From NCBI RefSeq assembly GCF_023278565.1, contig NC_064682.1, forward strand, positions 2,666,001 to 2,730,000: a DNA stretch of 64,000 nucleotides. Direction: 5' to 3'. The notes beneath the pieces are model-generated. The model was not told where the DNA came from and did no database searches. It saw only the letters and a program-made list of their open reading frames with translations. Source of the DNA: Colletotrichum lupini (taxonomy: Eukaryota > Ascomycota > Sordariomycetes > Glomerellales > Glomerellaceae). Each line of letters starts with the position of its first letter. Position 1 is the first letter of the stretch. Of this stretch, positions 1 to 11,547 are shown piece by piece. The translations under genes and the position numbers were made by a program.

Positions 1-809
1 CAAGAGGCTTGAACGCTCAGGTAATTGGCCAGCATAACCATTTGAGGCCAAAATGCCTTCAAAAGCTGACAGATTTCCTCAAGAATCGATCGGAAAGTCG
101 AGGAAGTAACCGGTCACGCTGCACATATGAATTAGCAAAGATGTGGTGTAATTAAAACCATGTGACTGAACGCCATTGCTCGCAAAAGCCATATTCCCCT
201 CGGCTCCATGCCGAGGCCCATCGCCCGAACATGCCCCACTTCCCCGTTCAAGCTCGCCGGCCAAAGTGGAGTGTCACACCGGCCCTCCGATGGTAGTATC
301 GCGCGCGAAAAAAACACGTCAGGAAAGCCAACCACGCCCGACCACAGGAAGGAGTCGAAGGAGCCCGATGGCCGGGTGCTAGTGCAAGGTACTTTTTCCC
401 CGCGTGTCCTCGATGTAACATCTCATCTACAAGCGGCTAATCCTCCTGGGTTTTAGCTTCGTTACTCGAAGAAAATTGCATCGCGAATTTAGGCAGCAGA
501 CATGTTGCTGTGCCGCAAGGCACCACGGCACAGCAAACAAATGGTCCGCCAGTAATTAAAGTGGTGAATCTTGAAGGAAGAAATAAGAAAATTTCGCTTG
601 GCGTTTGCTTTGCCGCATGGTGAAAATTTGCGAACTTGGACTATTTAAATGGATATGATGTCCCTCATTGTCCCAAGTCTTTCTTGTGAGTTTCTCAGAA
701 GTTGAGCATTTTCAGAAGGAAAGTTTACTGCCAGAAAGGAGTCGCTACAACCAACCGAGAGATCAGCGTCGAAGACAAGACTAGGTCCTCTATTCAACCT
801 CACTCAACC
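1..809. other. Intergenic region upstream of the secreted-protein gene
   Basis: No convincing coding sequence was seen; the short ORFs here overlap on both strands and show no recognisable motif. A TATA-like word (TATTTAAAT at 642-650) lies about 160 bp upstream of the ATG chosen for the next gene and could be part of its promoter. Confidence 0.5.
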
Positions 810-1337
810 ATGCATCTGCTCAAACTCATCTCCCTCACAACGGCCATGGCGCCAACAGCCTTCGCCCAACTCTGGTTCGGCACCACCCTCCCGACCTCGA
901 CCGCCGCCGACGAGTACCTCTCCCAACACGTCAAATCCGTCCCGAGCACCATCGCCGGCGCCGTAGCAACCTCCCTCGCGACCGCGCTGTACAGCGTCGA
1001 CCAAAAGTACTTCAACGACAAGGAGTGGACGACGGTCTACTCCCACATGTGGTCCGCCGCCGCCAAGGCCACCGACGCGCCCGACGTCGTCGCCTCGATG
1101 GCGGTCAACGGGTATAGCCTGGACACCCAGCAGGAGGCCAAGTGGTGGAAGGATAACGTGCCGGACAAGGACGACAAGTGGGTTTCGTCGTATGTTTCGG
1201 ATTGGCAGAAGGCGTGGCAGGATAATACGGCGGCGACGAAGACTTCAAAGGGCGGTGCTGCTGTGGCGAGGTGTACTGGGATGGCTATGGCTGGTGTTGC
1301 TGCTGGTGTGGCTGCTGGGGTTATGGTCGCGATGTGA
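810..1337 (+). CDS. Small secreted protein, probable GPI anchor, unknown function
   Basis: A 175-residue protein. I chose the ATG at 810 rather than the upstream in-frame ATG at 702 because it gives a clean signal peptide (MHLLKLISLTTAMAPTAFA, probable cleavage before Gln) and is preceded by a TATA-like element; the 36 residues upstream look like leader sequence. The mature part is Trp/Asp/Lys rich with an alanine-rich helical N-terminal half. The C-terminus has a small-residue region (TSKGGAA) followed by a hydrophobic Ala/Gly/Val tail ending at the stop, the usual layout of a GPI-anchor signal. It is intronless with GC-rich third positions, unlike the flanking intergenic DNA. Comparable small cell-surface proteins are common in Pezizomycotina. 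No enzymatic motif was recognised. Confidence 0.7.
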   Translation: MHLLKLISLTTAMAPTAFAQLWFGTTLPTSTAADEYLSQHVKSVPSTIAGAVATSLATALYSVDQKYFNDKEWTTVYSHMWSAAAKATDAPDVVASMAVNGYSLDTQQEAKWWKDNVPDKDDKWVSSYVSDWQKAWQDNTAATKTSKGGAAVARCTGMAMAGVAAGVAAGVMVAM

Positions 1338-1444
1338 GAGGCGGAGTATTGTCAGTTGTTCGAGTCCTTGATTTTGTCGTCCAGACTACGCTGTCTGCGA
1401 TGCAAACTCAGTGGGTTGAATGTGGGACTGAATAGTGCGACATC

Positions 1445-1969
1445 TTACCTTTCTTCGTATATCTCAATGAAGCGATCAATTTCGTCCACATTCTTCTCGA
1501 TCTTCTTCAGATGAATGGCCCTTCTAGTCTTGGCGCCCCAAGACTCTGAAGTCTCGACCTCAAGTAAAACTTCCAAACCATTGCTATCGATTTCTGCGCA
1601 CGAAAATTTGTGCTCCAATGAGTGAATGTCTGACTTGCTGGCGTCGAGTCTCCGCTCTAAGCCCTTTCGGATCTTGACCAACTTCTTGCGCTTCTTCTCG
1701 ACATTATCGAGCGTCTTTTCGAATGAAGACATTCTTTGGCTCAGTAACTCGTACTGGTTTTGGAGTCTGTTGATGTCGGCTGTGATGTCTTTCTCCTCTT
1801 GAGGCTGTGGTAGAACAGATGAAGCATTGTCGCTCGGGGATGTGGCAGACGGGGTCGGGATTCCCTTGTTATTCTGCTGTACAGTTGCTTGTACTATGTC
1901 TTCCAAGACTTCTGAAATGACCGGGTATGCTGATTTGCCAAGATCCTCGACTATGTTGGTCAGCACCAT
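1445..1969 (-). CDS. Coiled-coil protein of unknown function
   Basis: An intronless 174-residue reading frame. After a Ser/Pro/Asn-rich linker (about residues 37-60), residues 62-125 form a strongly charged heptad-like helix (INRLQNQYELLSQRM, then KKRKKLVKIRKGLERRL), followed by a second helical segment at the C-terminus (IHLKKIEKNVDEIDRFIEIY). There is no signal peptide or membrane segment. Style and length resemble the C-terminal coiled-coil halves of the lineage-specific family elsewhere in this window (7.4, 43 and 46.6 kb), but I see no clear residue-level alignment. The reading frame stays open upstream of the ATG, so the true start or an upstream exon could be missed. Function unknown. 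Confidence 0.5.
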   Translation of the reverse strand: MVLTNIVEDLGKSAYPVISEVLEDIVQATVQQNNKGIPTPSATSPSDNASSVLPQPQEEKDITADINRLQNQYELLSQRMSSFEKTLDNVEKKRKKLVKIRKGLERRLDASKSDIHSLEHKFSCAEIDSNGLEVLLEVETSESWGAKTRRAIHLKKIEKNVDEIDRFIEIYEER

Positions 1970-2809
1970 CTTGTCAGATTTGTCGAACTTTATCGCTAAG
2001 CCGCAGTGAACAGAGAGGCTGTGACCGGCGTGACAGGAAGAAAAGAAGAGGAAAGAGCAAGTGGTCCTCTTTTCTCATCCTCGAGCTAAGTGAAATATGC
2101 GGGCGGCGGAGCGAGTCGAGATTAGTGGGACCTGTCAAAACGAAGGTTCAAGATGAATACGGATGTCCAAAAGGGTCATCACGAACTTATCCTCAATCAG
2201 TCAGGTACGAACCGGAAGTACAATTTCTAAATGTAGGGGATCTTACCAAAATTGCCATGCGACCTATAGTTTGTCAAGAAAGAAAAAAAAAAGAACCAGA
2301 AAGCAGCGCTTATGCTATCCAGGTGACCACAACGGGAACAAGTCGTTGTCGTGATAGCATCATTCACCTGTTCAAGGACAGCCATCACGTGACCGCAACG
2401 AAAGACGACAAGGTTAACCAACAAAACTGTTCCTTCGAATCATTTTCTCACCTAAAGCGCCCTCGTGAAATCAAAAATGGGTGCTATTTCAGCAATGCGA
2501 CTTTCCACAGTAAGTTATCAGACGAAACGCTATTAGCAAGAGAAGACCCGTAGGAATGGAGGCCTTAGTGGAGTGATACTTCATCTAGTAAAAGCAAGTG
2601 ACATTTCGATACCCAAAATAGGCAATCTAGGACTACATGTATCTACAATCTGCAAACTCTTTCCCATCTACTTCCGTGGCCCTTAGCCAATCCTGTCAAG
2701 TACGATCCAGCATACAAGCTACATTTACCAGCGAAGTCATAATCCTTCCGACAACATCCGTGTGCCAGGGGGTATACAAGACCATTAGTATTAACCTGTT
2801 CATCGAAGC
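1970..2809. other. Intergenic, between the coiled-coil gene and the aquaporin
   Basis: A 208-residue plus-strand frame crosses this interval, but it has no recognisable motif, is rich in Ser/Arg/Lys without structure, and overlaps the start of the minus-strand coiled-coil gene. I see no gene here. Confidence 0.4.
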
Positions 2810-3792
2810 TTAGACCTTGGCGTGCTCAGGGGCAAGCTCAGTTCCACCGCTGTGCGCCGAGTCAACAGGCAGAGAAGGGTGAATAGCCTTTTCCATATCG
2901 TCATCCTGTCCAGGATTGGCAGTCTGGTACTCGAGCCACTTGAACAAGGCATAAACCAAGAAGGACAGAAGAGCACCAGCGAATGGGCCAATCCAGTAGA
3001 TCCAGTGGTAGTTGACGAAACCGATAATGACAGCAGGACCAAATGACCGAGCAGGGTTGATTGAGGTGCCAGTCCAATTGGTAGCCGTGATGTGGGCAAT
3101 GAAGACGGAGATGCCGACGCCGATGGGCGCAAGGAACGTCGCGCGGTGCTTCTCGACAGCGAGGAAGTAGACCGTCAAGACGAGCTGGGCCGTCAGAAGC
3201 ATCTCGATGAAGAAGCCCTGGGGCACGGTGGCGCCGCCGCCCAGGGTGTTGGCGACGCGGAGAGGGCCTGGGAGGACCCCGTATACCACGGCAGCGGCAG
3301 CGATACTAGCGAGCAGCTGGGCGGGTACGATGCAGAGACCTCGAAGCGGCTTGACTGCTCCGACGAGAACAAGACCGAGGGTGACCTGTTACGGAAATGT
3401 TAGTCAGCATTCGAAGTAGAAAGGGTTGGGGGTTAAGATGAACTGGGTCGGAAACATACCGCAGGGTTGAACATGCCACCGCTGACGCGGTAGAAGATCC
3501 ATACATTGGCGGTGATGGCTGTGCCGAAGGCGGCGGCGATGTAGAGCAAGCTGTCAGGAGAGAGTGTGGCCGCTGGGTCGTCGGGGTTGTTGGTGACGAT
3601 GGCGGTCTGGGCTCCGAGGAAGGAGAGGAGGAGGAACATGAATGTTCCGCAGAACTCGCCCAGTACGATGACTAGGAGGTTGCGCTGGGGCAGGGAGAAG
3701 GGGTAGCCTCGCTGTCCCGCGGGAGGATGGGTGGCGTGCACCGCATCGATGGCCTGCTTCACGGGCGTGTGGTGGGCGTTGGAGGCTGACAT
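2810..3792 (-). CDS. Aquaporin (MIP family water channel)
   Basis: Two exons, 3792-3460 and 3385-2810, separated by a 74-nt intron (donor GTATGT, acceptor CAG); the spliced product is 302 residues, normal for fungal orthodox aquaporins. The intron falls exactly after the first NPA box (residues 109-111, GMFNPA|VTLG). The second box is at about 221-223 (TSINPARSFGPA), with the arginine of the selectivity filter directly after it. Six hydrophobic segments and the two half-helices can be read in order. The N-terminus is cytosolic and His/Pro rich; the C-terminal tail is acidic and hydrophilic. The short second loop, with no large insertion, argues for a water channel rather than a yeast Fps1-type glycerol facilitator. 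Expected at the plasma membrane or vacuole. Confidence 0.93.
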
Positions 3793-6700
3793 CTTGTAAG
3801 TGATGGTTGAAAGAAGTCGTCTAGGTTAGGAGAAAGGAGAAAGAGACTGTGAGATGATTGTGAGACGGTGTTGTTCGATGGCTTGGGTGATATAGGATTC
3901 TTGTGAGAGCCCAAGCCATCTATAAATACGTATCATGATGAGAAACGAATGGCTGGTTTCTAGAAGTGAGGCGGTCGTCAAGCTTGCTCGTCATCCAAGC
4001 TTTCTGCTGTGGTTCTCCGGCAAAAGCGAATATTCCCAAGATCAGATGCATCGCCGTGGGCCAGATTCTTTCAGTTGGGCACCAAGTGGTAGGGACAGCG
4101 TCAGTACAACGACGAGGAGGTTGGAGTACACGAGTGCAATACTGAGGTCGGCACGAGGGGTGTTGTACCACGCATGCCAGAGGATCTGTACCCTCATATC
4201 GACGACCACAAGGTCCCAATTGAGACGGGTGTACTTGCAAATCTGGTGATGAACCATACGAATTGTCCTGTCACTTTTGCCTGGGCACCAATCGCCATGC
4301 TGTGCTATTACGTGCTGCCGTGCTCATCTTCTCGAACGACTTCAATCATCTCAATGTCAGGTCGCTCACCGTGTTGGGCCTCAATCTGTGTGTTTCGCTG
4401 GTTCGGTCGTGATCTTTACCCAGCCTCTCCCTGTTCTAATGGGTCCGTTGCCACGATGTTGGGCTCGACGCTGTGTGTCTCGCCTCACGTTATGGAGTTG
4501 ACTCTTGAGATCGAATGAGTCCTCTGTCAATCGCATATCACCAGCAGCATGGTCAAGGATAGAAGCAGTTAGCCACGAAAGCGGAAGGAGATGTGAGATG
4601 TCCGATACTTCGCATTGGTTTACTTTGCCTATGGAAAGTCAAGTACCATCCCGCTTCTACAGTATGTTCAGATAACAGTCTATCGAGGCCGGACATCCTA
4701 CTGTATTCCTCTATCCCTATACGCACGTACTTGGAGGCAGAAGCTTCAGCTGACGTTCTTCCGCGATCGCTCCCTGATGCTCGATCTCTCTCTGTCTCTG
4801 ATGCCAACTCCGTGCGGCCACAAGCTATGTGCACCGTTTGTATAGTCAAGCTTTCGGGACCCTGACCATGTCAACCCTCCTCTGGAGTTGGGCTCGAATA
4901 TGTATGTCTCGCTACCACAGCGATGATCTCTACATAGGACTTCACGCGTCCGACGGAAAAGGTGCTCCGATGTCAAACCAGTACCATGCGTCTTGCCGCT
5001 AAAACTGGGGGTACAGGAAAAACGGCCAGTCTCACCAAAGTCCTCTTCTCCAGGAAGTCTCGGGCTGTCACGCCGAGTCCCTCAAAAGAAACGAGAAACC
5101 AATGTCAAATGGAATAATCCATCTTCAGGCTTGAGATCTTGCTAGGGCCGAACCTCTCTTTCTCGGAGCCGATGCCAAAGGCAATACTGGCGTTCTAGCC
5201 CCCCACTTTCCGCCACAGTCAACGCCGGCGTCAGTTTAATGTGCAATGATGATGACAATGGTGATAGAAACAAAGCAGTTGTCATTACCGGCATGCCTGG
5301 CTCAGAGTGTCTTGCCATCGTACGTTTCCCACCTGACATCCTCGGGTCCTGATTGGCAGATCCCCCCGATGTCATGCTTCAGTTTGCATCTCCCGCTAGC
5401 GCACGTCGATGCGGACGTGATTCGCCAGCGTGAATGCACAGCGGTATCACCATCTAAGGTTGACAAACAGAACGCAGCATTAGGGTTCGCCTGAACTTCT
5501 TGCCTTTCGTCTGAACTGGTGGCCCGACTTTTCCCTGGAGAGACACATCATGTTTGCCAATGGCGGCAGGTTTTTGCGCATGTCGTGCCGCAAACTCTTC
5601 GTTGTTTGTCCCACAGAATCTAGACGATTGCGCATCCTGCAATCTTACACGGTCTCTGTTACTTGTAGTATCCACGTGAGCTGTGTAGCACAAACAAGCT
5701 CTCCTCGCAGACTTGGTGAACGATTAGCTGCTGATGTCACGGACTCCTTCTCATAACCAAATGGAGCATGCAGAACGGGCGAAAAAAGCACAGAAGAAGA
5801 ACCACAAAAACGACCCACCTCTCTCCAAAATTCCTCCGCTGCAGCGTTCTTATTTTGAGAGAACAAAGTCATATTGCCCTTCCATTATTGGCCGGAATCC
5901 CCTCTCGCTCTTTACCTCCTGCATGTGCGGGGGTTTCAAGTATGGCCCATGAACCCCCTGGTCGACTGGCCGTGAAAGGCCACGCGGGGCGGACGAATGA
6001 AGGTGGTTGCGCAACAACGGTGGAGCGTGGGATCGCGGGTCAAAGTCTGGATTGATCGACATGCGGGCCGGTCCTAAGCGCTAAGGGCAGTTGGGACATG
6101 ATCTGCGGTGGAAACGTGAATGATCTGCGGGCTGGTGGCCAGCCTCTTGGACACCACCATGTATTTTTATATTTTGCCTGATGATTTGATCATAGCGTGG
6201 ATTTCTAATTGTCTCATCTGGAACACCGAAGACTGTCATCGCTAGAGTTGCTCCTGTAAAAGCCGCACAAAGTAGGCAGGGAGAGCAGGAGGCAAACCTT
6301 TCACAAGTTGACTTCACCTCGGAAGCTAGAAGTACTACTCGCGACTTAGCCCCGGCGTCGGGGTGCCAGCTGCAAGACTTAATGGCTCTACGGGGCAGGT
6401 GAGTGACCAAAACTCAGCAGACGCTATTCATGAGCCAATGATTATGTTGTTGCCTTTAAAGAGCCTCTAGACCAGGCGGCGACTGATCCTCTTCTCAACG
6501 GGAAAGTCTTGCGCCACGAACGAAGGAGGCGGGGACGGTAAGACATCGAGTGAGACACGAAGCGGAGACCGAGGCGTCAAGCCGCAGAACGTCGCAGGCT
6601 TGACCGAAGACTCGGGCGAGCTGCCCAAAGTGTTGGGGGCCAGAACTCCCCCAAGCTGAAGACAAAGATCCGCGTCTCTCGGCTGTTGAAAATGAAGGCG

Positions 6701-7423
6701 GGGCAGTGGAGTTACTACGATACAATGTGTCCGAAGTAAGAACCACAATGCCCACCCTTCAAGACCTAGAAATCCCTCGTTACACCGTGGCAATTTGATG
6801 GCTTAGGCTTCTGCGTCAAGCAGGCTTTAACCATGTGGTAGGAGTTGGGTTGCAGACGCAGTGTGTATGATCGATTATTGATGAAAAGGTTGGGTCAATG
6901 ACGAAACAGACAGCAGTTGAAGCCGTAGTGTGATGCGGGACGGACGGGATGTCCTGGTCTCAGGCGGGGTGGCGCTCACCATCGAGGTCGATCGTTTCGA
7001 GACAATAAGGCTGGACTCGAGAGGGTGAGCAATGGCATACCCAGAATGGCTAGCCGCATCATAGCAGCCGTCATAAAGCGCTCTGGTCAGGCAGCACCGG
7101 TTCTGATGTGTTGATGATTTACCTCCATCAATCTTTGAATAGCCAAGACCATTTTTCGGGCGACAAAAAGCTCAGTTGATACAGCAGAGAATGACACCCG
7201 AGTAGGCTCGGACTCCGATACATAGTCATAGGGACTGGTATCAAGAAGCAGTATGTTCAATTCCTAGAGCTTTGAAGGTAACATGAGCAAACGGACAAAT
7301 GAGCTCAAGGCTGGTAGCCCTGACATCCTATCCTACAGAAAGTTCTCTGCCCAGAATCCTCGACTTTGGTTGTTCAGCATTGAGATCCAACCACTCGATA
7401 TCACCAGATATCAGCCCTCAAAC
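3793..7423. other. 3.6-kb region without recognised genes
   Basis: Many short overlapping frames occur on both strands, none with a recognisable domain or a plausible exon-intron structure. The only structure seen is a diverged repeated word: GTTGGGC(CT/TC).. followed by CTGTGTGT.TCGC occurs near 4,373 and 4,463 (about 90 bp apart), and a related copy lies near 4,888. The first and third copies are followed by similar sequence (TGATCTTTAC / TGATCTCTAC). Confidence 0.4.
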
Positions 7424-8497
7424 TTAATCCAGCAAGTCCACCACTTCACCGAAAGCAAAGCCATTTGATCTCTTCTCAGTGCTTCCTCCAGATCTGTTCA
7501 TCGCAAACCGTTGCTGCGACGCCTCACATAGGTCACTGAGCTCTTTGTTGAGTCTGCGAAGCTCAGAGTTCTCCGCTTGCAACTCCTCAACTTCCTTTGT
7601 GATGGACTTGTTCTCCTGTCCCACCTGGCGATTTCGGTCCATTGTCACCCTGTTGAGTGCAAACAAGTCTGCCTCTTCCTTGCGTATCTTTGCTTTCATC
7701 TCTTTGAGCTTGATCTTGTACTCACTCTCACCCTCACGCTTTCCCTTGTCGTAGGCTTCCGAATAGGTCTCCTCCAATTCTGATTTGAAATGAGCACGAT
7801 ATCCTGCCTTGAAGTGACGCCTGGCGAGTGCGATGCTGTTCTTTTTGCCACGTACTGTCTGTCGAATATACTCATCGGTAGCCGCGAGGAGTTCGTCCTT
7901 GGAGGAGGCCTTGGCTTTGACAGCGGTACCATTGAGTTCCATGATATCTTCCTATGCACACATGGCTCGATGCAGCTGGTGAACCGCCTTGCTCTCGGCA
8001 CTGGTGGTGTAAGGCTCCTGGATAAGTGTGCGAGACATGCCGGGGTTCTTGTCTCTGAAAGATACCCAAGCCGAGTAGAATCGGTAGAGAATGTTGTCGA
8101 ACTTGACAAAATCAAAGATGGGAGCCGATTGGAAGGTGCTGTCGTCAGACAGAAGCTTCTTCACTTCCTTCCAGAATGCCGCATCACGAGTGGTGTAGTC
8201 AGAGCTCTCGAGACACTGAGCAGCAGCATGGATGATGGCAGCAAGACGAGAAGCAGTCATGGTCAAGCTAGGATCGGCTGTAGGAAGTGCGAAATCGAGG
8301 TGAAGGAGCTTGAGGGCATCCCACTCGGCTTCAGCAACGGGGCCGCAAGCAAAGCCTCGGAAGTCGAACCCGGTCTGGCGGAGGCAAACGTCAATGACTT
8401 TCAGCTGGTGAGTTGAGAAGCGCTCGGCAGGCGGCGAAGCTATGGCAGGCACGTTCGGGCCCGAATTGGCTTTCCTTCCCTTATACGTGGGAGGCAT
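7424..8497 (-). pseudogene. Lineage-specific two-part gene with in-frame TAG at the junction
   Basis: A single reading frame of 358 codons is open except for one TAG at 7954-7952. The first part (8497-7955, 181 codons) starts MPPTYKGRK and is a helical domain with FWKEVKKLL followed by a segment like the DAR region of the 15.6- and 47.7-kb proteins. The second part (7951-7424) is a long charged coiled coil (about 100 residues rich in E/K/R/Q, then EVEELQAENSELRRLN) that ends in VVDLLD. The second part also has its own ATG (7942), 9 nt after the TAG. TAG may derive from CAG by a CpA to TpA change. No plausible in-frame GT..AG intron of normal fungal length removes the stop while keeping the domain. 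It could be a pseudogene, two cistrons, or a gene using readthrough or stop editing. Confidence 0.5.
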
Positions 8498-9539
8498 CTA
8501 GTTCTCGTTAGCAATGTGCGCCCCTCGCTACCTTTCCATCATGGTGGAACAAATACACAAAACATCTGGGTTCAAGTTTCATGGACAGTAAATGATGCGT
8601 AGATAGACCCGGCCCAGTAAGACTCTGGGGCACGGACCAGAGTATAAGAAAGGCGGGCTTGAAGCACTACTCACCTTAAAGGACCAGCATGGAGATTCCC
8701 ATATATGAACGTATATATGAGGATTTCGGTGCTATTCCAGTCTCTGATATCGATATTGCCAAAGCCAGGTGGGAGGGGGAAGCAAAACTTGTGTAGAGGT
8801 TGACCTGGGGAGAGAAGTAATGGGAGGGTAAAAGTGAGGCGAGTGAGGTAATCGACGAATCAGTCCGTGAGGCGGTCGCTCTTTCCGTCGGGCTACGAAT
8901 TCAATATCCGGCTCCTTCGCTGCCTAATTATAGTTGGGGAAGGTCTCAACAAGAGAAAGCGCGACTTCAAAAGATTGCAGTAAGCTATGAATCTGAATAA
9001 TTTGAATTCTATAGGTGCGCGTGCTAGGCCCGAACACCCGTGGATGACCGTGTACAAGGCATTCTAAATACTCGAGTGCCGACCCAAGACTTAGAATGTG
9101 AGGCTACAGCAAGAAGACCGGTGTCGTCTAAAGTCATGACTTTCACTTTGGTCTATCTGGACATCGGGGTATAGGCAATTCTTCGACTTCACGCGATCAG
9201 GGACAGCCAAGTGAAAGAGGTAACCTGGCGAACAGACCTGAGGCTGCAAGATGGCGGCAGCCCTCGAACCTCTCATCAGGATGTAAAATCTTACGTCTCC
9301 ATAAGGCTATTCGTATTGTACTCCACTTCCCGCCATTCTAATAGCTGGCTACCTTGACGGGCCGTGGTCACAGGCGGCAAGGAGGACTTTCAAGTGGAGG
9401 AAGACTTTGCTGCCGAGACACTCGCTCCTGATACCTTTCTCCAGTCGCTTCTTTGTGACCCAGACTAATAGCTCTACCTTGCGCGTTTCTAGTTGCTGTC
9501 TACAAATTACCACATGAACATTGCATCAGTCTCTCAACT
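8498..9539. other. Intergenic, no gene seen
   Basis: About 1 kb upstream of the lineage-specific gene. It has no coding pattern and no recognised RNA. TA-rich words (ATATATGAACGTATATATGA near 8,701-8,720) may be promoter elements. Confidence 0.35.
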
Positions 9540-10525
9540 ATGACTTCCTTGGATAAGAAACCGCGCAGATCCACAATGTGTGAAGACGACACTTTGAGGA
9601 AGCTTTTCGAAGCCGAACTCCGTCAAGCACGACGCGTCGATCGCATGGAGATGTCGGATATTGACTTCGATCTGTAGCCTCAAGACAATATCCAATTCTT
9701 CAAGACTCACACGACCTTAGAACAACTCCACAGCCGCTGAGTTGTAATCGACGCCCATCTAGAGTTCCTTACTTGCAAAGCAAAGGGAGGAGTCCAAGAT
9801 TGGAACGAATGAATTAAGAAGCGAAACGGACAGGCATTTGTCACCAAAGCACTAGACAAAGGCCAATCGGTGGTTTAATGAAAAGAAATTGCGTCAAGGG
9901 CAATGTAACACCAACTGGAATTGAAGTCAGCGACGGGATGCTTGGTAGCATGTTCCAGCATCATATACGTAGCAGCTACTGTCCTCGTGACGTCTACGGC
10001 AATGAAAATACCAGGTGCTGGGATCCCATCCTCCACGACTGGGTCGAGCTTCCAGATTGCAGAGCGGCCCTCTTGATCCCGAGGGAGTATTACTTGGGAA
10101 GGAAAAAACTGCCTTCGGCCAGCGCTGTGTCAAGGACGCTCCACAATCGCAAGCTCATCTTCCTTATCTCTCATCGCCCAAAAGCTGGATACATGTGGTG
10201 GACCTTCTTTTCCTCTGCAACAGTCGCGTCCTGGCGATTAGACCTTTGCCAGGACGCCGTTGACCGATATTGGCCGAATCGCGGAATCCTTACGGCGGTG
10301 CGGTACCGCGGTTCCACAGGACCGTGTTGCTAGGATGGTATTTTCACATCGTTTGCCGGCAGCGATTTGGCGGAAAGGACTTCAATCTATGACAGCCTAG
10401 CTGGATTCTCTGATGCGGAGTTGGTGCCCAATCACGCGGCGCTGGCCATTCTTGCTGCTCGGACTATAAGCACTGAGTTGGAGGTGTTATGGGAAGCTGT
10501 CTATAAAATTTCGGACGAGGGCTAG
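9540..10525 (+). pseudogene. Decayed HNH-nuclease-domain protein
   Basis: From the ATG at 9540 the frame reads MTSLDKKPRRST.., then meets TAG (after FDL), TGA (after LHSR) and TGA (after DWNE), yet the peptide between stops stays coherent: CKAKGGVQDWNE, then IKKRNGQAFVTKALDKG. It continues after a frame change into a plus-strand frame from 9878 (MKRNCVKGN, then CWDPILHDWVELPDCRAALLIP) and then shifts again. This order (GGxxDW, a KR basic patch, a CW.P..H.W motif, an AA.L.P motif, an N-G-x-L-like segment NRGILTAV) follows a fungal protein family with a C-terminal HNH_2-type nuclease domain. The expected His of the AAH motif is Leu here, so the catalytic site looks lost. Stops and frameshifts make it a pseudogene. 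The family assignment rests on remembered motif order only. Confidence 0.45.
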
Positions 10526-10837
10526 AACTTCAGAAGCAAGACGAAGAAATTGGGCACTGATGTGGACTAAGACACTGCGGAAAAACTTGGGACTGAAGGG
10601 AGATTTGGCCCCGGAGCGCTTGCGCTTCGAGTCCATCTTGACGACGGGCCCTAGTTCAAACAAACGTACTGTTGGAAAAAACAAAGAATTTGAAAGCCAC
10701 AGCATTGGAAATAATGAACGTCCCCTTAAAAGGACCTTGGAAGTATGATTCTTTATCACCCCCTCTCTCTGACATGGATCTGAACCTAAGACCACCTTAT
10801 CTTCCAACCGGTCTCACCACAACGGATGACTCCATGG

Positions 10838-11547
10838 CTAGTCGAGCAGATTGATCAAACTCCCCTCAGACGAACTGTCCTTGGACTGCTTTATCTAGTC
10901 AGTGGCGTCGCAGGCTTGACAGTCTGAGGCAGGAAGCATACCTTAAGCTCCACAATCTCTTGCTTCAAACGAGCAATCGTGTCTTCCTGAGTTGCGAGAT
11001 TCAATTGAAGCCGGGTATTCTCCCTCTCCAAAGTGCGGTAAGATCGGAGCTGAGACGCCTGAAGAGCCTTTCCCAACTCGTAGTAGGCAATATCGAGGGT
11101 GTCGACGATATGGAGGAAGGCAGCGGCGGCGGGGATATTGGTGCTTGCACCCTTGCAGCGACGTCCCTCATCCTCGGTCTCCGCCCGAATCTTTCCCTTG
11201 GCCCCAGCCTCCTTCACGCCGGCAGCCTTTGATCTGGCATTCGCCGCAGACATGGCATCTTTGACCGCGGCAATGACGTGTTCGATGTCCTTCGCCGTGA
11301 TGACAGCCTTTCTTTTGATATTGTGGAGGTTGGTGATGACGGCGGCAAGCGCCTGGATGATCAAGCTGGTCTCCCCGGAGACCATTTGCTGTACTTGAAC
11401 GTATGACTCAAGCTCCGCAATATAGTGCTGGATGAGGTATCCAGTACGCTGGGCATCTGGTAGGCCGTGTCGCTCCGCTGCTCGACCTGAACGCTCCATG
11501 GCCGGAGCGACCGGAAGGTCTGCGGCAGAGATGCTTTGAGATGGCAT
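10838..11547 (-). CDS. Lineage-specific helical/coiled-coil protein, unknown function
   Basis: Proposed exons 11547-10942 and 10894-10838 with a 47-nt intron (donor AAG|GTATGC, acceptor CTAG), giving 220 residues. Without splicing the frame ends at 10891. I prefer the spliced form because its C-terminus (IKQSKDSSSEGSLINLLD) ends in LLD like the 7.4-kb gene (VVDLLD). The start is the ATG at 11547, just after a probable acceptor (TTGCAG), so a 5'-UTR intron is possible; the 49 upstream in-frame codons are hydrophobic and non-coding in style. The N-terminus is Ala rich, the middle is helical (ALAAVITNLHNIKRKAV, DIEHVIAAVKDAMSAA) and the C-terminus is a leucine-zipper-like coiled coil (LERENTRLQLNLATQ, then ARLKQEIVELK). 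No catalytic motif. Probably related to its neighbours at 8 and 15 kb. Confidence 0.55.

Noticed and set aside
804..1046. Minus-strand frames opposite the secreted-protein gene
   Set aside because: Shadows of a GC-rich third-position gene on the plus strand.
1927..2553. A 208-codon plus-strand frame upstream of the aquaporin
   Set aside because: Low-structure Ser/Arg/Lys-rich translation, no motif, overlaps the 5' end of the minus-strand coiled-coil gene.
7790..8416. A 208-codon plus-strand frame opposite the lineage-specific gene
   Set aside because: The minus frame has family motifs and coiled-coil structure; the plus frame is its antisense shadow.
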